DNA of 64,000 bases from Argopecten irradians (GCF_041381155.1 NC_091140.1:21790864-21854863), one strand, 5' to 3'. Numbered from the stretch's first letter, positions 12,242 to 24,826 are shown. Translations and numbers: made by a program. Notes: generated by a model not told the origin, from the letters alone.

Positions 12242-12349
12242 GATACATCAATGTTGGAGGAAGTGGCACTTTTATGGTCATGGTTTTCTGCATAACTTGT
12301 TGTTTACGATACAAACGTTTAGTGGAAAGGCGCCATTCAGATACCAGGC
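12242..12349 (+). CDS. Candidate internal exon with partial membrane segment
   Basis: A 108-bp stretch is bounded by a good acceptor (TTTCTGTTTTAG) and a consensus donor (GTAAGT). In one frame it encodes GGSGTFMVMVFCITCCLRYK followed by RLVERRHSDTR, i.e. the end of a membrane helix, juxtamembrane cysteines and a basic cytosolic stretch. A second frame is also open, so the call is weak. Neighbouring exons of the same gene were not found. Confidence 0.28.
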
Positions 12350-13633
12350 GTAAGTGTCCATCAACATATCAAATCCAATGTAAAATTCATACTATTCCTA
12401 CAGCCTAATGTTTGTATAAATCATGTGCATTTGTTTTAAATCTTCACGCCATAAAACCATCAATATACATTAAATATCAATATTTCTTATTGTGAAGGCG
12501 CTAACAGATTCCCAAACTGTAATGATCTTCAATGGCTAAATCAGCTATGCTATTAGGCATCTTAAAGGTCTTTACACATGTAAGTAAAATTGACCATTTG
12601 GCCACAATAACCGTCAGTGCCTCTGGTTAAGATATGGTTATTTTAACAAATTGGCATATTTTGCCCAACTATCTGCATTCATTCGCTTTCAGTATTTGGT
12701 TATGTAATCGACGACTTGGCCTCTGTACCCAGGGCCATGTAGATTTTGTGTGGTCAAGTGATTTGAATTTTGTGTATTGTTGAAATTGTTGTGGCGGCTA
12801 TTGTTGTCGGCAGTCATTTGGCATTAATTGTTAAGCGGTAACCAATATAACATTAACATACAAATACAATGATAGAATTAACATGCGTAGTATTATGTGT
12901 TTTAATCTTATTTTCAATGAAATATTTGGATGATCTACCTCCTTCAATATGTAATTGATTTGGTGACGCATTAGAAATATTTCCATGTACACTGTATATT
13001 AAAGAATACTTACTGACTTGATCAGCAATAGTACATTGTAAGCTAAGGTTTGTTATTATATCGGTATCATTAGGTGTGAGTTACTATAAGTACTACACAT
13101 AATTTATGATCTACTATTCAAATTAAGTGTCCCGTGTGTATATAGATTTAGTTCAAAGTTGTCCTTATTCTATATTTAGCGTGTACCTCTCGGTACAGCT
13201 ATAAGTATTCCATGATGAATGCAAGTCATATAGATCTCAAAATTGATGTTTGATACGAAGATGATATATATTTTACACTTCATTTACTCATCACACCAGT
13301 AAAATTACTTACTTGTAAATAACGGTTGTGGGTATGAGGATACCTCGGATGATTTTTTCGTGGTTATGGGTTGGTCATTTTTGCCGTTACTGCATTCTTC
13401 CAATTGCATCCTCTTACAAAGGTCAATAAATCTCTTGCTAACACAGTTGAGTCCACACATAATCCCTTTTCATGGCCAATCAGAATTACGCGACCATGAA
13501 TGGATCCGGCTGAGCAAGTGTGGAGTCGGACATAATAAAACTATTGAAAGAGAGAGGTGATTTATGAACTCACCCTGTTGTAATGATTTGGCCAATCAAT
13601 TTGTATCTCGAAATTGAAAAGGACCAACATACC
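12350..13633. other. Non-coding interval
   Basis: No exon, RNA gene or clear repeat recognised; sequence is AT-rich and unstructured to the eye. Confidence 0.35.
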
Positions 13634-13764
13634 AATGTTGACAAGATTTTTAAAAAGACAATGCAATACGAAAACTCAATGTTGACAAGATTTTTAAAAA
13701 GACAATGCAATACGAAAACTCAATGTTGACAAGATTTTTAAAAAGACAATGCAATAAGAAAACT
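13634..13764. repeat. 44-bp tandem repeat, three copies
   Basis: Three nearly identical copies of a 44-bp unit beginning AATGTTGACAAGATTTTTAA; the third has one substitution (CAATAAGAAA for CAATACGAAA). Not coding. Confidence 0.9.
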
Positions 13765-14284
13765 GCATTTATTTAAATGAGCTTCAAAAACGTTCTAGAA
13801 GTAATGTTAGGGTTAATTATCATATGATAGCTGAAAAGCAACTTTAAAGGTAATGTATACTAAGAAAACGTTTTAACTCTTCAGTAACCTTTATATTAAC
13901 AAATGACACTTTGAAATTGACCGATCGCTAGGTGTAATATAGCCATGCCTCGTGCTCGCAACTCACGTGTACCTATTTAATGTCGGAGCAAACGTAGAAT
14001 ACACATTTGAAAATATATGCATTCTATCAATTAAGAATGGCATTGGCTTTAAATATAATTCATTTACACAATTAAAGTTTCCAACAATTTGTTTTAGTTT
14101 TTTACCTTTAACTTTTGCGCATTTTCTTTCGATCGTTGAACGGAGCTTGATAATAGTCCCATTGCAACATTTCCCAGAGTCAAAATGGGTAATGACAAGT
14201 ACAGGTTATTGCATTGCTTTTGAGGAATAAGTGATATATTAGACTCCAGGGAAGCGAAGGTGTGACTAGAAATAACTGAGTCAA

Positions 14285-14420
14285 TGTATACTTCTTAGGC
14301 CAAAAAAATGTCTGCTTAGGGTTACATTGGCAAAAAAATAGGGTCGGTCGGTCTGTCGGATTTGTTTTCTTTTTTTTAGTGTTTTTCACTCTAAAATGAT
14401 GGCCGGAACCGGAGTCTGAG
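14285..14420. repeat. Dispersed repeat with AAAAAATAGGGTNGGTCGGTC motif
   Basis: The run AAAAAAATAGGGTCGGTCGGTC with nearby TTAGGCCAAAAAAA recurs at about 27990-28045 as AAAAAAATAGGGTAGGTCGGTC with TTTTTTTTGGCCTAAG. Shared order suggests a dispersed short element; boundaries are not defined. Confidence 0.5.
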
Positions 14421-14663
14421 ATTGAAATCCCGACTTTTTAAAAACAAAAAATCTTCGTTTGATTTACATTATGCTTCAATACTAGGAGTACTCGAATTTT
14501 AATGCATTAGTTTACTGCATACTTCCAACCACTCATAACACAAAAACCATACAATAACCTTTACATTCACAACCAACACATTGGACGTGCGTTAATTCTT
14601 TATTTGTTAAAATACCGTGAGGGGTTGTTGTAACAACCGAATATTGTAGATAAAAAACGACAT

Positions 14664-15755
14664 ATGTAAAGGATGGTATACCTGGTGTACCGCTGCACTA
14701 TCAGTGGCTGATCCGATGTAAAGGATGGTATACCTGGTGTACCGCTGCACTATCAGTGGCTGATCCGATGTAAAGGATGGTATACCTGGTGTACCGCTGC
14801 ACTATCAGTGGCTGATCCGATGTAAAGGATGGTATACCTGGTGTACCGCTGCACTATCAGTGGCTGATCCGATGTAAAGGATGGTATACCTGGTGTACCG
14901 CTGCACTATCAGTGGCTGATCCGATGTAAAGGATGGTATACCTGGTGTACCGCTGCACTATCAGTGGCTGATCCGATGTAAAGGATGGTATACCTGGTGT
15001 ACCGCTGCACTATCAGTGGCTGATCCGATGTAAAGGATGGTATACCTGGTGTACCGCTGCACTATCAGTGGCTGATCATCCGATGTAAAGGATGGTATAC
15101 CTGGTGTACCGCTGCACTATCAGTGGCTGATCCGATGTAAAGGATGGTATACCTGGTGTACCGCTGCACTATCAGTGGCTGATCCGATGTAAAGGATGGT
15201 ATACCTGGTGTACCGCTGCACTATCAGTGGCTGATCCGATGTAAAGGATGGTATACCTGGTGTACCGCTGCACTATCAGTGGCTGATCCGATGTAAAGGA
15301 TGGTATACCTGGTGTACCGCTGCACTATCAGTGGCTGATCCGATGTAAAGGATGGTATACCTGGTGTACCGCTGCACTATCAGTGGCTGATCCGATGTAA
15401 GAATAGTGCACATGGTGATCCGATGTAAAGGATGGTATACCTGGTGTACCGCTGCACTATCAGTGGCTGATCCGATGTAAAGGATGGTATACCTGGTGTA
15501 CCGCTGCACTATCAGTGGCTGATCCGATGTAAAGGATGTATACCTGGTGTATGCACATCAGTGGTGTCCATGTAAAGAGGATACTGGTGTACCGCTACTA
15601 TCGGTCTGGATGTACCTGGTGTACCGCTGCACTATCAGTGGCTGATCCGATGTAAAGGATGGTATACCTGGTGTACCGCTGCACTATCAGTGGCTGATCC
15701 GATGTAAAGGATGGTATACCTGGTGTACCGCTGCACTATCAGTGGCTGATCCGAT
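14664..15755. repeat. 52-bp minisatellite, about 21 copies
   Basis: The unit starts TGTAAAGGATGGTATACCTG and ends TGGCTGATCCGA; most copies are identical, with a scrambled patch at 15395-15420 and 15525-15620. Contains the palindromes GGTATACC and GGTGTACC. The period is not a multiple of three, so the open frame on the minus strand is not a gene. Confidence 0.97.
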
Positions 15756-16570
15756 AAATAAACGGATTGAACCGTATTTCATTAAAGTAAAACACAAACT
15801 GTGGTGCATGTAAAATACCGTATAGCAAGTTATTTTCTTTTGTCAAAATTTCGCGATGGTGACTTAAATCAAAGAAAATTACATTTCAAGGATATTATGT
15901 CGTGTTCTGGCAAAAAGGGAACTTAAAATGTAGATATTTCAACTATTACTGTATTTGACCCACTAAGCGCACGGGGTGCTTAAAATCGAAGCAAATGAAG
16001 GGGTGCTATTAGAACCAAATTTGGACTAGTCTTCCATAAAATAACAGCACATAGTAAGCCATAAATCAATTTGTACTGAAATCAACACAGAAACCGATAC
16101 AGATTTCATATTTTTCGAGCTGTATTTAATATATTTAAGTAAAGTTAAGGCCTAAAAGGAGGGAGCGCTTACAGGGATGGAAACTCTTATTGGGTGACGC
16201 AATATTAATCTCCGACATCACATACAATATAAATACATATCAGATAAAAACAATAACTCCACATTCACCAAATCTTTCATACAGTCTATTTCTAATAAAG
16301 GAGGAAATCATACAGATATATTGGCAACATAAAATGAAATTTACTGGCATATGATGATGATATCAACATATGTATATATAGTATTCTTTATATAGCATTT
16401 CAAGATAGTAATAATCTAGTGAAAAATTAGGAGTGTATGTAAACATCATATAATATTTACATCATTTCTACATCATTTATATAGATATTTCATATAACTT
16501 TATATATACATATTTTCTATGTAAGTTACATCACCGGGTTTGGTTTGATTGGCTTAACATTCAAGTACAT
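15756..16570. other. Non-coding interval
   Basis: AT-rich sequence with TATATA runs near 16370-16510. No exon or RNA gene supported. Confidence 0.35.
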
Positions 16571-16905
16571 CCTGTCCCCTGGCCGAGACACACCAAAGTC
16601 TATAAAAGTGGTAGTTTCTGCTCCTGCTTAGCGCTCAGCATACAGGGAGTGGGACGACTGGTTTGCCCGTTGTCAGTATAATGTGACCGGGTGGGGTGTG
16701 TTGCTCGGTGTCTTCGGCGGCATGCTTCAGTGATATAGCACTATAAAAAGGGCAAGAGTTCCACTATACAAGAAGACACAACATGAATATACATGTACCG
16801 CAGTCTCCTAAAACAGTAAAAACACACACCTCGCACTGTCCTTACATGACCATAGCTGTTAATAGGACGTTAATTAATCAAACAAACAAACAAACAAACA
16901 TCCGG
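16571..16905 (+). mobile_element. SINE, copy 2, with (CAAA)n tail
   Basis: Shares the body of the SINE at 11490 (GTCCCCTGGCCGAGACACACC split across the B-box, CTGCTCCTGCTTAGCGCTCA, GTGGGACGACTGG, GGCGGCATGCTTCAGTGATA) and ends in five CAAA units at about 16880-16900. The tRNA-like A-box region seems absent, so the 5' end is truncated. Confidence 0.75.
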
Positions 16906-17884
16906 GGTCATTGAAGGTCAGTTCAGGTTTACAAAGTGTAAGAAACACCGGGGTATCCTGATAACAACAACCGACCAGCAGTCAGTACCTGACAACTGAT
17001 CTACACGAGACTTAATTCGTGACCTAGAAGAGGATGGCATATGGTAGGATGTTAAAAACGCCCTCTTTAGTCGGCCCCTACATCACCGGGAACAGATCTA
17101 GAAGACACGACAACCGATTTATAGGTCCAACATCAAAACCACACACCATAAATTCGTTATTCTAAGGATGTGGAACAGACCAATCAGCATAAATTTAAAA
17201 AGTGGTCTTTATAGCCAATCAGTCTTTATATACAGGAGTCTAAAATTGGCCATTTGGACCATAAGAAAGTGGACTTAATAGACAGGTGGTCTTTATACAG
17301 AGGTGCTCGCTAAGGTTGGTTTTACGTTCAACGTTGTGATGGCAGTATTTCTTATGTATTTTATCTTATTTCATCAATAAAAATGTGACTGCAGTATTGT
17401 GAATGTATATTTTTTTCATCAATTAATTAAATATTTCATCTTCTTTCATCAATAAAGATGACGATGTGACTGCAATATTTTACACGTATTTTATCTTATT
17501 TCATCAATAAAGTTTTGACTGCAGTATTTTATATTCATATTACCTAAACTTTTTAATTAAGATATGATTGCAGTATCGTTTGATGGTTTCCGCATAACAT
17601 CTGCAAGGGTCATCTGTTATAGCAACACAAATCTCGTCTTTTTATGTATTTTTTTTTTGTAAAAATTATCTGCGGTATCCTGGACAGTTTTCACCTTTCG
17701 TACAATGAGCAATCCATATTCCAGTAAGGAATATTTCTCAGGACAACGAAGTAAAAGATCACCACACACCACACAATTTTAAGACCAAAGATCATATTAT
17801 TTTGCTATCCTTAACGAAAATCTTCAATAAAATAAATAAATAAAATAAAAAGTGAAGTATTAGACACTGACATCATCTGAACGC
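16906..17884. other. Non-coding interval with degenerate short repeats
   Basis: At 17330-17560 the phrases CATCAATAAA and GACTGCAGTAT recur three to four times at about 65-bp spacing, a decayed tandem repeat. No coding exon recognised, although downstream exons of the cysteine-rich gene (18322-20407) could lie here. Confidence 0.4.
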
Positions 17885-18036
17885 GTGAATGAGTATAGTT
17901 AAACATAATATCCACATGATTGAGTATAGTTAAATACAATATCCACATGAATGAGTATAGTTTTAAAACATAATATCCACATGATTGAGTATAGTTAAAC
18001 ATAATATCCACATGATTGAGTATAGTTAAACATATG
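17885..18036. repeat. 31-bp tandem repeat, interrupted by a MITE
   Basis: About five units of ATGAGTATAGTTAAACATAATATCCAC-type sequence (quoted as 20-base core GAGTATAGTTAAACATAATA). A further piece, ATAGTTAAATACAATATCCACATG, resumes at 18227-18250 beyond the MITE at 18056-18210, showing that the MITE landed in the array. Confidence 0.85.
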
Positions 18037-18055
18037 AGTATTTCGCCTTATCATA

Positions 18056-18210
18056 TTACAGAGTTAGTTCCCTTGCGGGTAGGTATCGATTGTTACGTCA
18101 TTATTTTGTGAGCGCAATTCACGTTGTTTTCTCCGAAACATATGACGTTACGCTCGTAAACATATGACGTCACAATCAATACCTACCCGCAAGTGCAGAT
18201 AACTCTGTAA
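18056..18210. mobile_element. Palindromic MITE, family A, copy 2
   Basis: Clean foldback of 155 bp: left arm TTACAGAGTTA..CCCTTGCGGGTAGGTAT, right arm ATACCTACCCGCAAG..TAACTCTGTAA. Interior carries TGACGTTA and TGACGTCA motifs. Inserted into the 31-bp array, so it is younger than that array. Confidence 0.88.
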
Positions 18211-18321
18211 TATGCAAATTCGGAATAGTTAAATACAATATCCACATGTAAAATTTCCATATTTGTTTTGTACATTTGGTGTTTTACCACTTCCTAAATT
18301 TGATATGTACGTATGCCTTAC

Positions 18322-20407
18322 AGCACCTTTTGTTGTCACAGCAACAGCAACAGAAGCAAATACAGCAAGAAACGAGAAATACCACGGCAATGATCATAAT
18401 GATGACAATCCATCTGTAAAATAAACAAAACATATGCTGAGTAATTTGAAATTGACCAAAAGATAGATCAATACTTATTGTTACATATATAATAGACCTA
18501 TTTTAGGGATTTTTTAGTATAATAGGGTTTGACGGAGAAAACCCCTTTATCAACGATGATTATATTTAAACAAGAGGTCAAAGGACTAAAAGCTGTCAAC
18601 ATTTGCAATAGTCAAGTAAGAGATGAATTAAATATGGTGTCGTGGCCATTTTGGATTTGTGAACAATCCTACAAATAAAAATACTTGATCGGGACCATAT
18701 ACAATGGCGTATGCATGATGTACATATTACGTAGCTCACGCATGACGTTTTAGTCTGGTATTAAACAAGAAAAGGAAATGTGTTTTGATGTTTAAGAATT
18801 CATAAAGCTGATTTTGTTAAGAAAGGTTCTAGTCTCATTGTTCACCCATGCGTTCAGCCGTGTTGTTGCATCAATACTTTCTGATTTTCACTTTCCTTTT
18901 CTGTGAATAGCATTGATGACTCAATCTGATTAAAACCGCCATTATACACTACGTTATGGTGTATAATAGTGATCTGTATTTTATTCAGATTGATTGATGA
19001 CTAGGTCTAGTATACGATGTTTTCTACCAAGGGTGGCGCAAAATATTATTTTCATAAAATCACAGAAAAGGAGCATTCTTTAGACTCCATAATCTCAAAT
19101 TAAGTCTTCCTATTTTTTTATACGCACACATTCTGACGGAAATAGTCGACACATAACCAGGTCCTTTCACTGCTCTCGGCCCGGAAGTCAATGTCGTCAC
19201 AGCAGTAATACCGTTTTGTGTCATTAGAAGACTTGTAGCAACAGTAGTCCTTACACCACATGACCTCGTTGCCCTTGGTTACGGTGGTGTATGATGGATT
19301 GGTCTCTGTACTATCATTAATATCTACCTTTCCAGTATGTGCTAGGCAACACTCGCTTCCAGCCGCCCCAGAAACTATGGAAATAAAATGTTTTACTTAT
19401 ATTTGCAGATCATGAGGATAATATGATTGTATTAAACCATTTACGAATATTTTGAAAATATAAAAGTGGTCATTTACAATAATGGCGAGTTAGTATGGAA
19501 AACGGACATCGAAAAGAGATTGGAGGGGTGAATTAGAAAATGTTCAGCATCTCTATAATGACTCAACCGATTAGGAATAACGTGCAATACCAGATCGAAC
19601 AGAAACGTATCATGAAACCACCAGACATATGTCACCACTTCCGACATATGACTATCCGTTTGTCATTTGGTACTGTATTCCGTAGTATACAGAGTGGTGA
19701 TTTCGTGACTTAGCCGTACAGCCAAATATTTACTTTGAATCTTTAATTAATCATAGGAACTAGCCTACCATAAACAGTATGTGGTAGGAAATGTTTAGGA
19801 TCTCTATGGACTCAACCAAATGTGTGACTTCAGCACTGTGAACATAAAAGGTCCACTACCTAATCTAATAACGACGGCAATTCCTCAGAATTATCAATCT
19901 CGTTTGACATTCCATTTTTAAAAAGTCGTTTCGGAAAGGTACAAAGCCTTTTTAAAAGAGAACAACAATTTTTCTGTTGATTGTTATAAATATTATTGCC
20001 ATAAATGGTGAAAACTATTATCATTACTAGTCTAGTAATTAATTATTATTAATTAGAATGCTTTAATGAATCTTGATATATTTCATCCTTTCACCCTTTT
20101 AAGGTATTTATTTCTATCTAGTATTTGCCTATTTTCTTGTATGTAAATCATCATTATTGTAGTACGATACTCTATGTTAATATACATGTATTTTTAAAGC
20201 TGATAACGAGAAGAAATTTCGCTAATACTGCATCACACATATTTATAATAATATACTTAAGATGTTTCAAGCTAATACTGCATCACACATATTTATAATA
20301 ATATACTTAAGATGTTTCAAGAAGTTAAAGGTCACCACGTGCACCATTCTCTTAGGCCTACCTAACAGGCCAATGCCAACAGAAACACAAAGTATCCAGG
20401 CAGCCAT
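18322..20407 (-). CDS. Small cysteine-rich type I membrane protein (Shisa/CYYR1-like)
   Basis: Three minus-strand exons join cleanly. Exon 1: ATG at 20407-20405 to 20362, donor GTAGGC, phase 1. Exon 2: 19374-19128, acceptor CCATAG, phase 2. Exon 3: 18413-18322, acceptor TTTTACAG, donor GTAAGG, phase 1. The product has a signal peptide (MAAWILCVSVGIGLLVSGAA), an 80-residue ectodomain with eight cysteines in the pattern ECC..WC..YCC..YYCC..LC and two N-glycosylation sequons (N35, N66), then a membrane helix from about residue 99 (WIVIIMIIAVVFLV) and a juxtamembrane cysteine cluster (CCICFCCCC), probably palmitoylated. This architecture is that of Shisa-like and CYYR1 proteins, single-pass adaptors of membrane traffic. 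The cytosolic tail exons were not found. The exon 2 donor (GTGCGT) is weak but the only one that keeps frame. Confidence 0.8.
18905..18998. repeat. Short palindromic repeat in an intron
   Basis: ACTCAATCTGATTAAAA..ATTATACAC faces GTGTATAAT..TTTATTCAGATTGATTGA. A foldback of about 90 bp inside the last visible intron of the cysteine-rich gene. A related phrase, GGATCTGTATCTTAATCAGATTG, lies near 51490. Confidence 0.55.
20222..20318. repeat. Tandem duplication of about 50 bp
   Basis: GCTAATACTGCATCACACAT and the following 28 bases to ATGTTTCAA occur twice in a row (20222-20268 and 20271-20318). Lies in the first intron of the cysteine-rich gene. Confidence 0.9.
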
Positions 20408-20796
20408 CTTCTCATCCTCGGTAACCCAGGCGATATATACACTAACGTAATATCCGGGCCGACGATGCCATCTTCTGTAACCGTGGGATGGATCGCAGGT
20501 TTATTTATAGAACGGAACGAATTCTATGTCGTCATTTCCGGAATTGAACAAGGTGCGTGGGTACGTTTGAATGTGTCTTATCTCAGGAGAATGTCATTAT
20601 TTAGTCCAATAATGTACACTGCATCACAAAACTGTCACGTAAGTATTCTTTTAACACTATTTGATAGCGATATTAATATGTTAATCCTCAACATTAGGAA
20701 AGAAGTTGAGTGAGCACCCCGCGCTTGTATAACCCGCAACCCAAAACGTTCCTTTATGTCCGGAACCGTTGCGCATCATTGGTATTTTATAGACCT
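20408..20796 (-). other. Upstream region of the cysteine-rich gene
   Basis: Holds the 5' UTR and probably the promoter of the minus-strand gene starting at 20407. A plus-strand open frame at 20465-20713 has no supporting feature. The promoter-like inverted repeat at 20797-20882 begins here. Confidence 0.35.
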
Positions 20797-20882
20797 ATCC
20801 ACATCAATCCGCCATCTTGAAATTTTAGAGTTATCCTCCCCTTGATCGGAGTAAAGACACTTCCGGTTTTCGTTACGTACAC
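20797..20882 (+). repeat. Left arm of an inverted repeat pair with ETS-like site
   Basis: Reads inward as TATAGACCTATCCACATCA, GAGTTATCCTCC, CGGAGTAAAGACACTTCCGG. The same blocks in the same order appear on the opposite strand at 24827-24905. CACTTCCGG is an ETS-family binding motif. The arms may be ends of a 4.1-kb transposon or two divergently placed promoter-like repeats. Confidence 0.6.
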
Positions 20883-23800
20883 TGTAATATAGTAACAGCT
20901 TACTACCTTTGGAACGAATTTTCCCGATTTGTTACACGTTTCTTTGCTGTGTTGCTGCTAATATTATTTGAATTACATATTTCCATATATGTAGGTGTTT
21001 TTTTATCGTAAATATTGGATAGTTTCCCAACATTTTCGTTCATTTTTTTTGAGTGGGCGTGGCCGATATTAAAGTTTCAGTGGAGGGTTCATTCAACTTT
21101 GTAAGTCCGATCTTATGTCTTCCATCTTCCCCGAGAATGTATTAAAGCATGGTGAAAATAGCATGTGGTAATGTATCCACTTATTACGATAATGTATGCG
21201 TTTATTCCGACATTTTCTCACTAAAACCATCATATATATGTACCAGAAACATGCAATGTATACAGGTTTTTGTATACATCTTACATGTATATATATGTGT
21301 ATGTTTGTGTGTACATATCGAAGTTTTTAAAAGAACTCGGTACATTCACTGGCATATCATGCCTAAATTCCAAACTAGAAAATCAAGATGTTCGTCTGCA
21401 GAGTGAGACTGTTTTTGACCTTCAATTGTACCTTTGAAAGTAATTTACAAGTACATTGTACATGATCCAAATTGGTGATGAAAACCACTACATGTAGTTC
21501 ACGCACCGTGTTTACCTCTCATATGTGGTGTCTATTAAAATATAGGAGTCTTGTCATTTGAAATAGAAATACAATGTATGTATGATTTTTTTCCTCATAT
21601 AAACAGCACCCTTCCATCCAAAAGTCTAAAATACAATAATGACATTTGTGCATACAAAGATTTTTTTTTGCATATGTTGTAATATTTTCCATGTGTTCTT
21701 TCTGCACCCAAGGCTCTGGAAATAAAACTGTTACATGCAGCTTACCATCACCAAATGTATTGCTTATGTTTATCCTACTTGTAATAGTTTAAATAAATTA
21801 TTTTTGTGAAGCCAAATCTTACATGGATTGACTTGTACCTTGAAAGGTTTGCTTTATGAAAGACTTTGTAAATGATGATAGTCAATTCATTCTAATAAGA
21901 TTTTTTAATGCCAATCATGATATGTAGGCCTACCTTTATGTAGATAGATATATTTCAATATTTCTTTTCAAAATGAAAAGCACACTCTTTACACATACTT
22001 CATAGCAATATGTTGGTGATTTATTAGATACGTATATCCTGAAAGTGGACATGGTTTCAAGTAAAAAAAAATAGACAAATATGAAATGATCTAATCCTAA
22101 AAGCAGATGACAACAATAGGTACAGGTATTTGTTGCTGTCTAAATGAAGAGGAAGCTGAATGAATGTACATGTACAGTATGTACTTGTTTTTTTGTGTGT
22201 GTATATTTATGTGAATTGTACTCCACCGCCTTCATGAAGAAGTTAAACCTGTTACCTCTTCCATTTTTGTGTTAATATTTTTTTAAGTGAAACATAGATT
22301 GTCAACAATCAAACAAATTATTTATAGATTGATGATTACTATATAGTACAAATAATGCAAGTACATACATCAAACCATGTAGTGATACAAATGCACTTTG
22401 ATAATGTATGATACTACAGTAACTTATGTAAAAATGCATAAAGTCTTTTAAGAATGCAGTAACTATTCTAGAAATATACATCTATACATTAATCTCATTT
22501 TAGCCAGTATGGTACCTTCAAACTTAAGAAACATAGAATCAGGGATCCTATATATATACATGTACATGTATATCAAAACTGGGAAGAAAACCTGGCCTAT
22601 CTACATGTATTTTACATATTTAATATACATTATGTATATATACATGTAAATCAATACAATAATTGTAAATCTCTTGTAAAGTTACAGAAGCTAGTATACT
22701 GCCCAAAACAAAAGAAAACAATATCTTCAAATCTTGGTATTTCCAATATGACAGATATCTTGTAGTCTTCACTAGCCTCATTGAATTTTCCCTTTATGGG
22801 AAATGGCCATGACAATAACCCATAGGGAAACTGTGAAACAATTTTACACTATGTAGCTTATATATATTAAGTCACATCATAGATAATGGTAATTGTAGGT
22901 AGGTTTGAAGACAAATTTATTTATTTTTGTAATTGGAAAATGGATGGTGGGACATAGAGAATTCTGAAAATTGATTCTTTTATGCCCTCTTGAAAATATT
23001 CAAGTTCATATGATCTTTTCCCTACCAATGCATCCAGAATGGGTTATTATTGAGGTTAGTTTCAAGCAAGGATTTATAAGTGTCTGTGTCCTTGGTTTAA
23101 AGATTTTATAGCTCTCAAATCACTGTGACCTGGCTTTAGGCAAGTACAATAGCCAAATATGCATTTTAATCGTCACTACAAGTACATTGTTGCAAGACAT
23201 AAACATACACTTATACATGTACACAATTACCACATTAATTTAGACTCTAGAGGAAGATAGATTGCATGTTTCCAGATGTGGTTTATTAGATGACAGCTTC
23301 AGGCTACAGGTACGGTACATACTAGACTTTTAAGTGGGGAAAGTTTACAGGTTATGATTTTTAATTTCCGCAAATTTTATTATGCATGAAAACACACATA
23401 CTGTAAATGGATTAGGTAACAGGCTAAGTCTATATAAATCTTCTCCATAGTGGTGTAATACATATATATTGATTATATTAATTTAGTTTTATTTAACTAC
23501 TCCATACACACACACACACACATATTCATTCTCTTTTCATTCCGGTAGGCTAATGGTTTATATTCAATCGTCGAATTTAATTAGGATTGTGAATATGGAC
23601 TTTATGTGTACATGTATAAAAATATTTATACATGAATTATTTTTTTATAACATTAGATAACAAAAGGACATAAATTGGAATTTGTACAAATGGTTAGATA
23701 TACATGTAGTTCAACAGAGACAATAGAGATGTCATCTTAAACATTTACCAGGTAGTTGCAGAAATACATTTATACCGTGTGACTTTGGACAAGATAAATC

Positions 23801-24016
23801 ATATCGGTTCCTATCTTCATGTGAATCTATGTCACCAAAGTGGGCAACTCCATCTTAAAAAAAAGAAGATCACTGCATTGTTTCTATTGACAAAGATATT
23901 ATTTCAATATTCTAGAATTATAATTCAAGAATATAGCAGAAATATGCAGTCCAGCAGGATTTTCATTATTCATTTTAGCTTTAAATATACCTAGCAATGG
24001 TGCTAAAGTTATATCA
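20883..24016. other. AT-rich interval between the inverted arms
   Basis: About 3.1 kb with TACATGTA-rich sequence and no transposase-like frame. At 21360-21402 a short frame MPKFQTRKSRCSSA ends in a usable donor (GTGAGA) and could be a first exon, but nothing else supports it. Confidence 0.35.
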
Positions 24017-24138
24017 GGATGGAGTGTGTTCCAAATTGGCATGACATCAGGAAAGAAGCTATTGCCAAAATTGATCTAAACGAAGAAGAACCTACACTTT
24101 ATGTTACCTCAGATTATGTAGTTATGTACAGGTTATGA
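24017..24138 (+). CDS. Candidate exon of unknown function
   Basis: Bounded by an acceptor (TATATCAG) and a possible donor (ACAG|GTTATG). It reads MECVPNWHDIRKEAIAKID then LNEEEPTLYVTSDYVVMYR without a stop, and its amino-acid mix looks coding against the AT-rich surroundings. It lies between the inverted arms at 20797 and 24905. Family not recognised. Confidence 0.3.
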
Positions 24139-24826
24139 TAGTAGAAATGTGTACATTCATACAAGTACATATATAGATAACAAGATGTTGTTAACATAGT
24201 ATTACTTTATTCAGTCAAAATACATTAACTGACATAAGTTTGACATTCTGTCAATAATAATTAGCATCAGCATAGTTTTAATGTAAATAAATGTATTTCT
24301 ATGAAGTTTGTGTTGGTATGCGACACGTCAATCTACTACACGTACATGTACCTGGTCGAAGCAGATACATATACATAAGTGTACATGTGTATTATGAAGA
24401 CGCAGTATTTACATATAAAAATATATTGATCTATTTCACTGAAAACGGCAACTTTTAAGTGCTAGAATTAAACTAAAAACGTTTACAAAAAATAGGATAT
24501 GTAGACGTTATATTTGTACCTGTCAAATTACAGTCAACAGTAATACAGGGTGTATATGTAAAGTATCTACAAAATGTAGGCCTACGCGTAAATTGTATTA
24601 CGGCGATATCATCATACCGCCATTATCACGTCACCGGCGACTTAGATTCGGTAGTTTTTGCACTAAATTTAACTTGACAGTTAACAATATTCTTTCATGA
24701 TGTTTAAGCAACAGTTCAATATCCAAACGTAACTCACATATACCTCTAACTTTTCGTAATTAACTAGTTTTACGTGAAAGATCGGCTGACGTTTACTACC
24801 ATACAATGCTCTGTCCATGTAAACCG

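Noticed and set aside
15276-15509. Minus-strand frame with QRYTRYTILYIGSATDSA
   Set aside because: Lies in the 52-bp minisatellite, whose period shifts frame each unit.
13634-15755. Possible CRISPR-like array
   Set aside because: Direct head-to-tail repeats without unique spacers; these are ordinary minisatellites in a eukaryotic setting.
20465-20713. 82-codon plus-strand frame
   Set aside because: Overlaps the upstream region of the minus-strand cysteine-rich gene and shows no domain or splice support.
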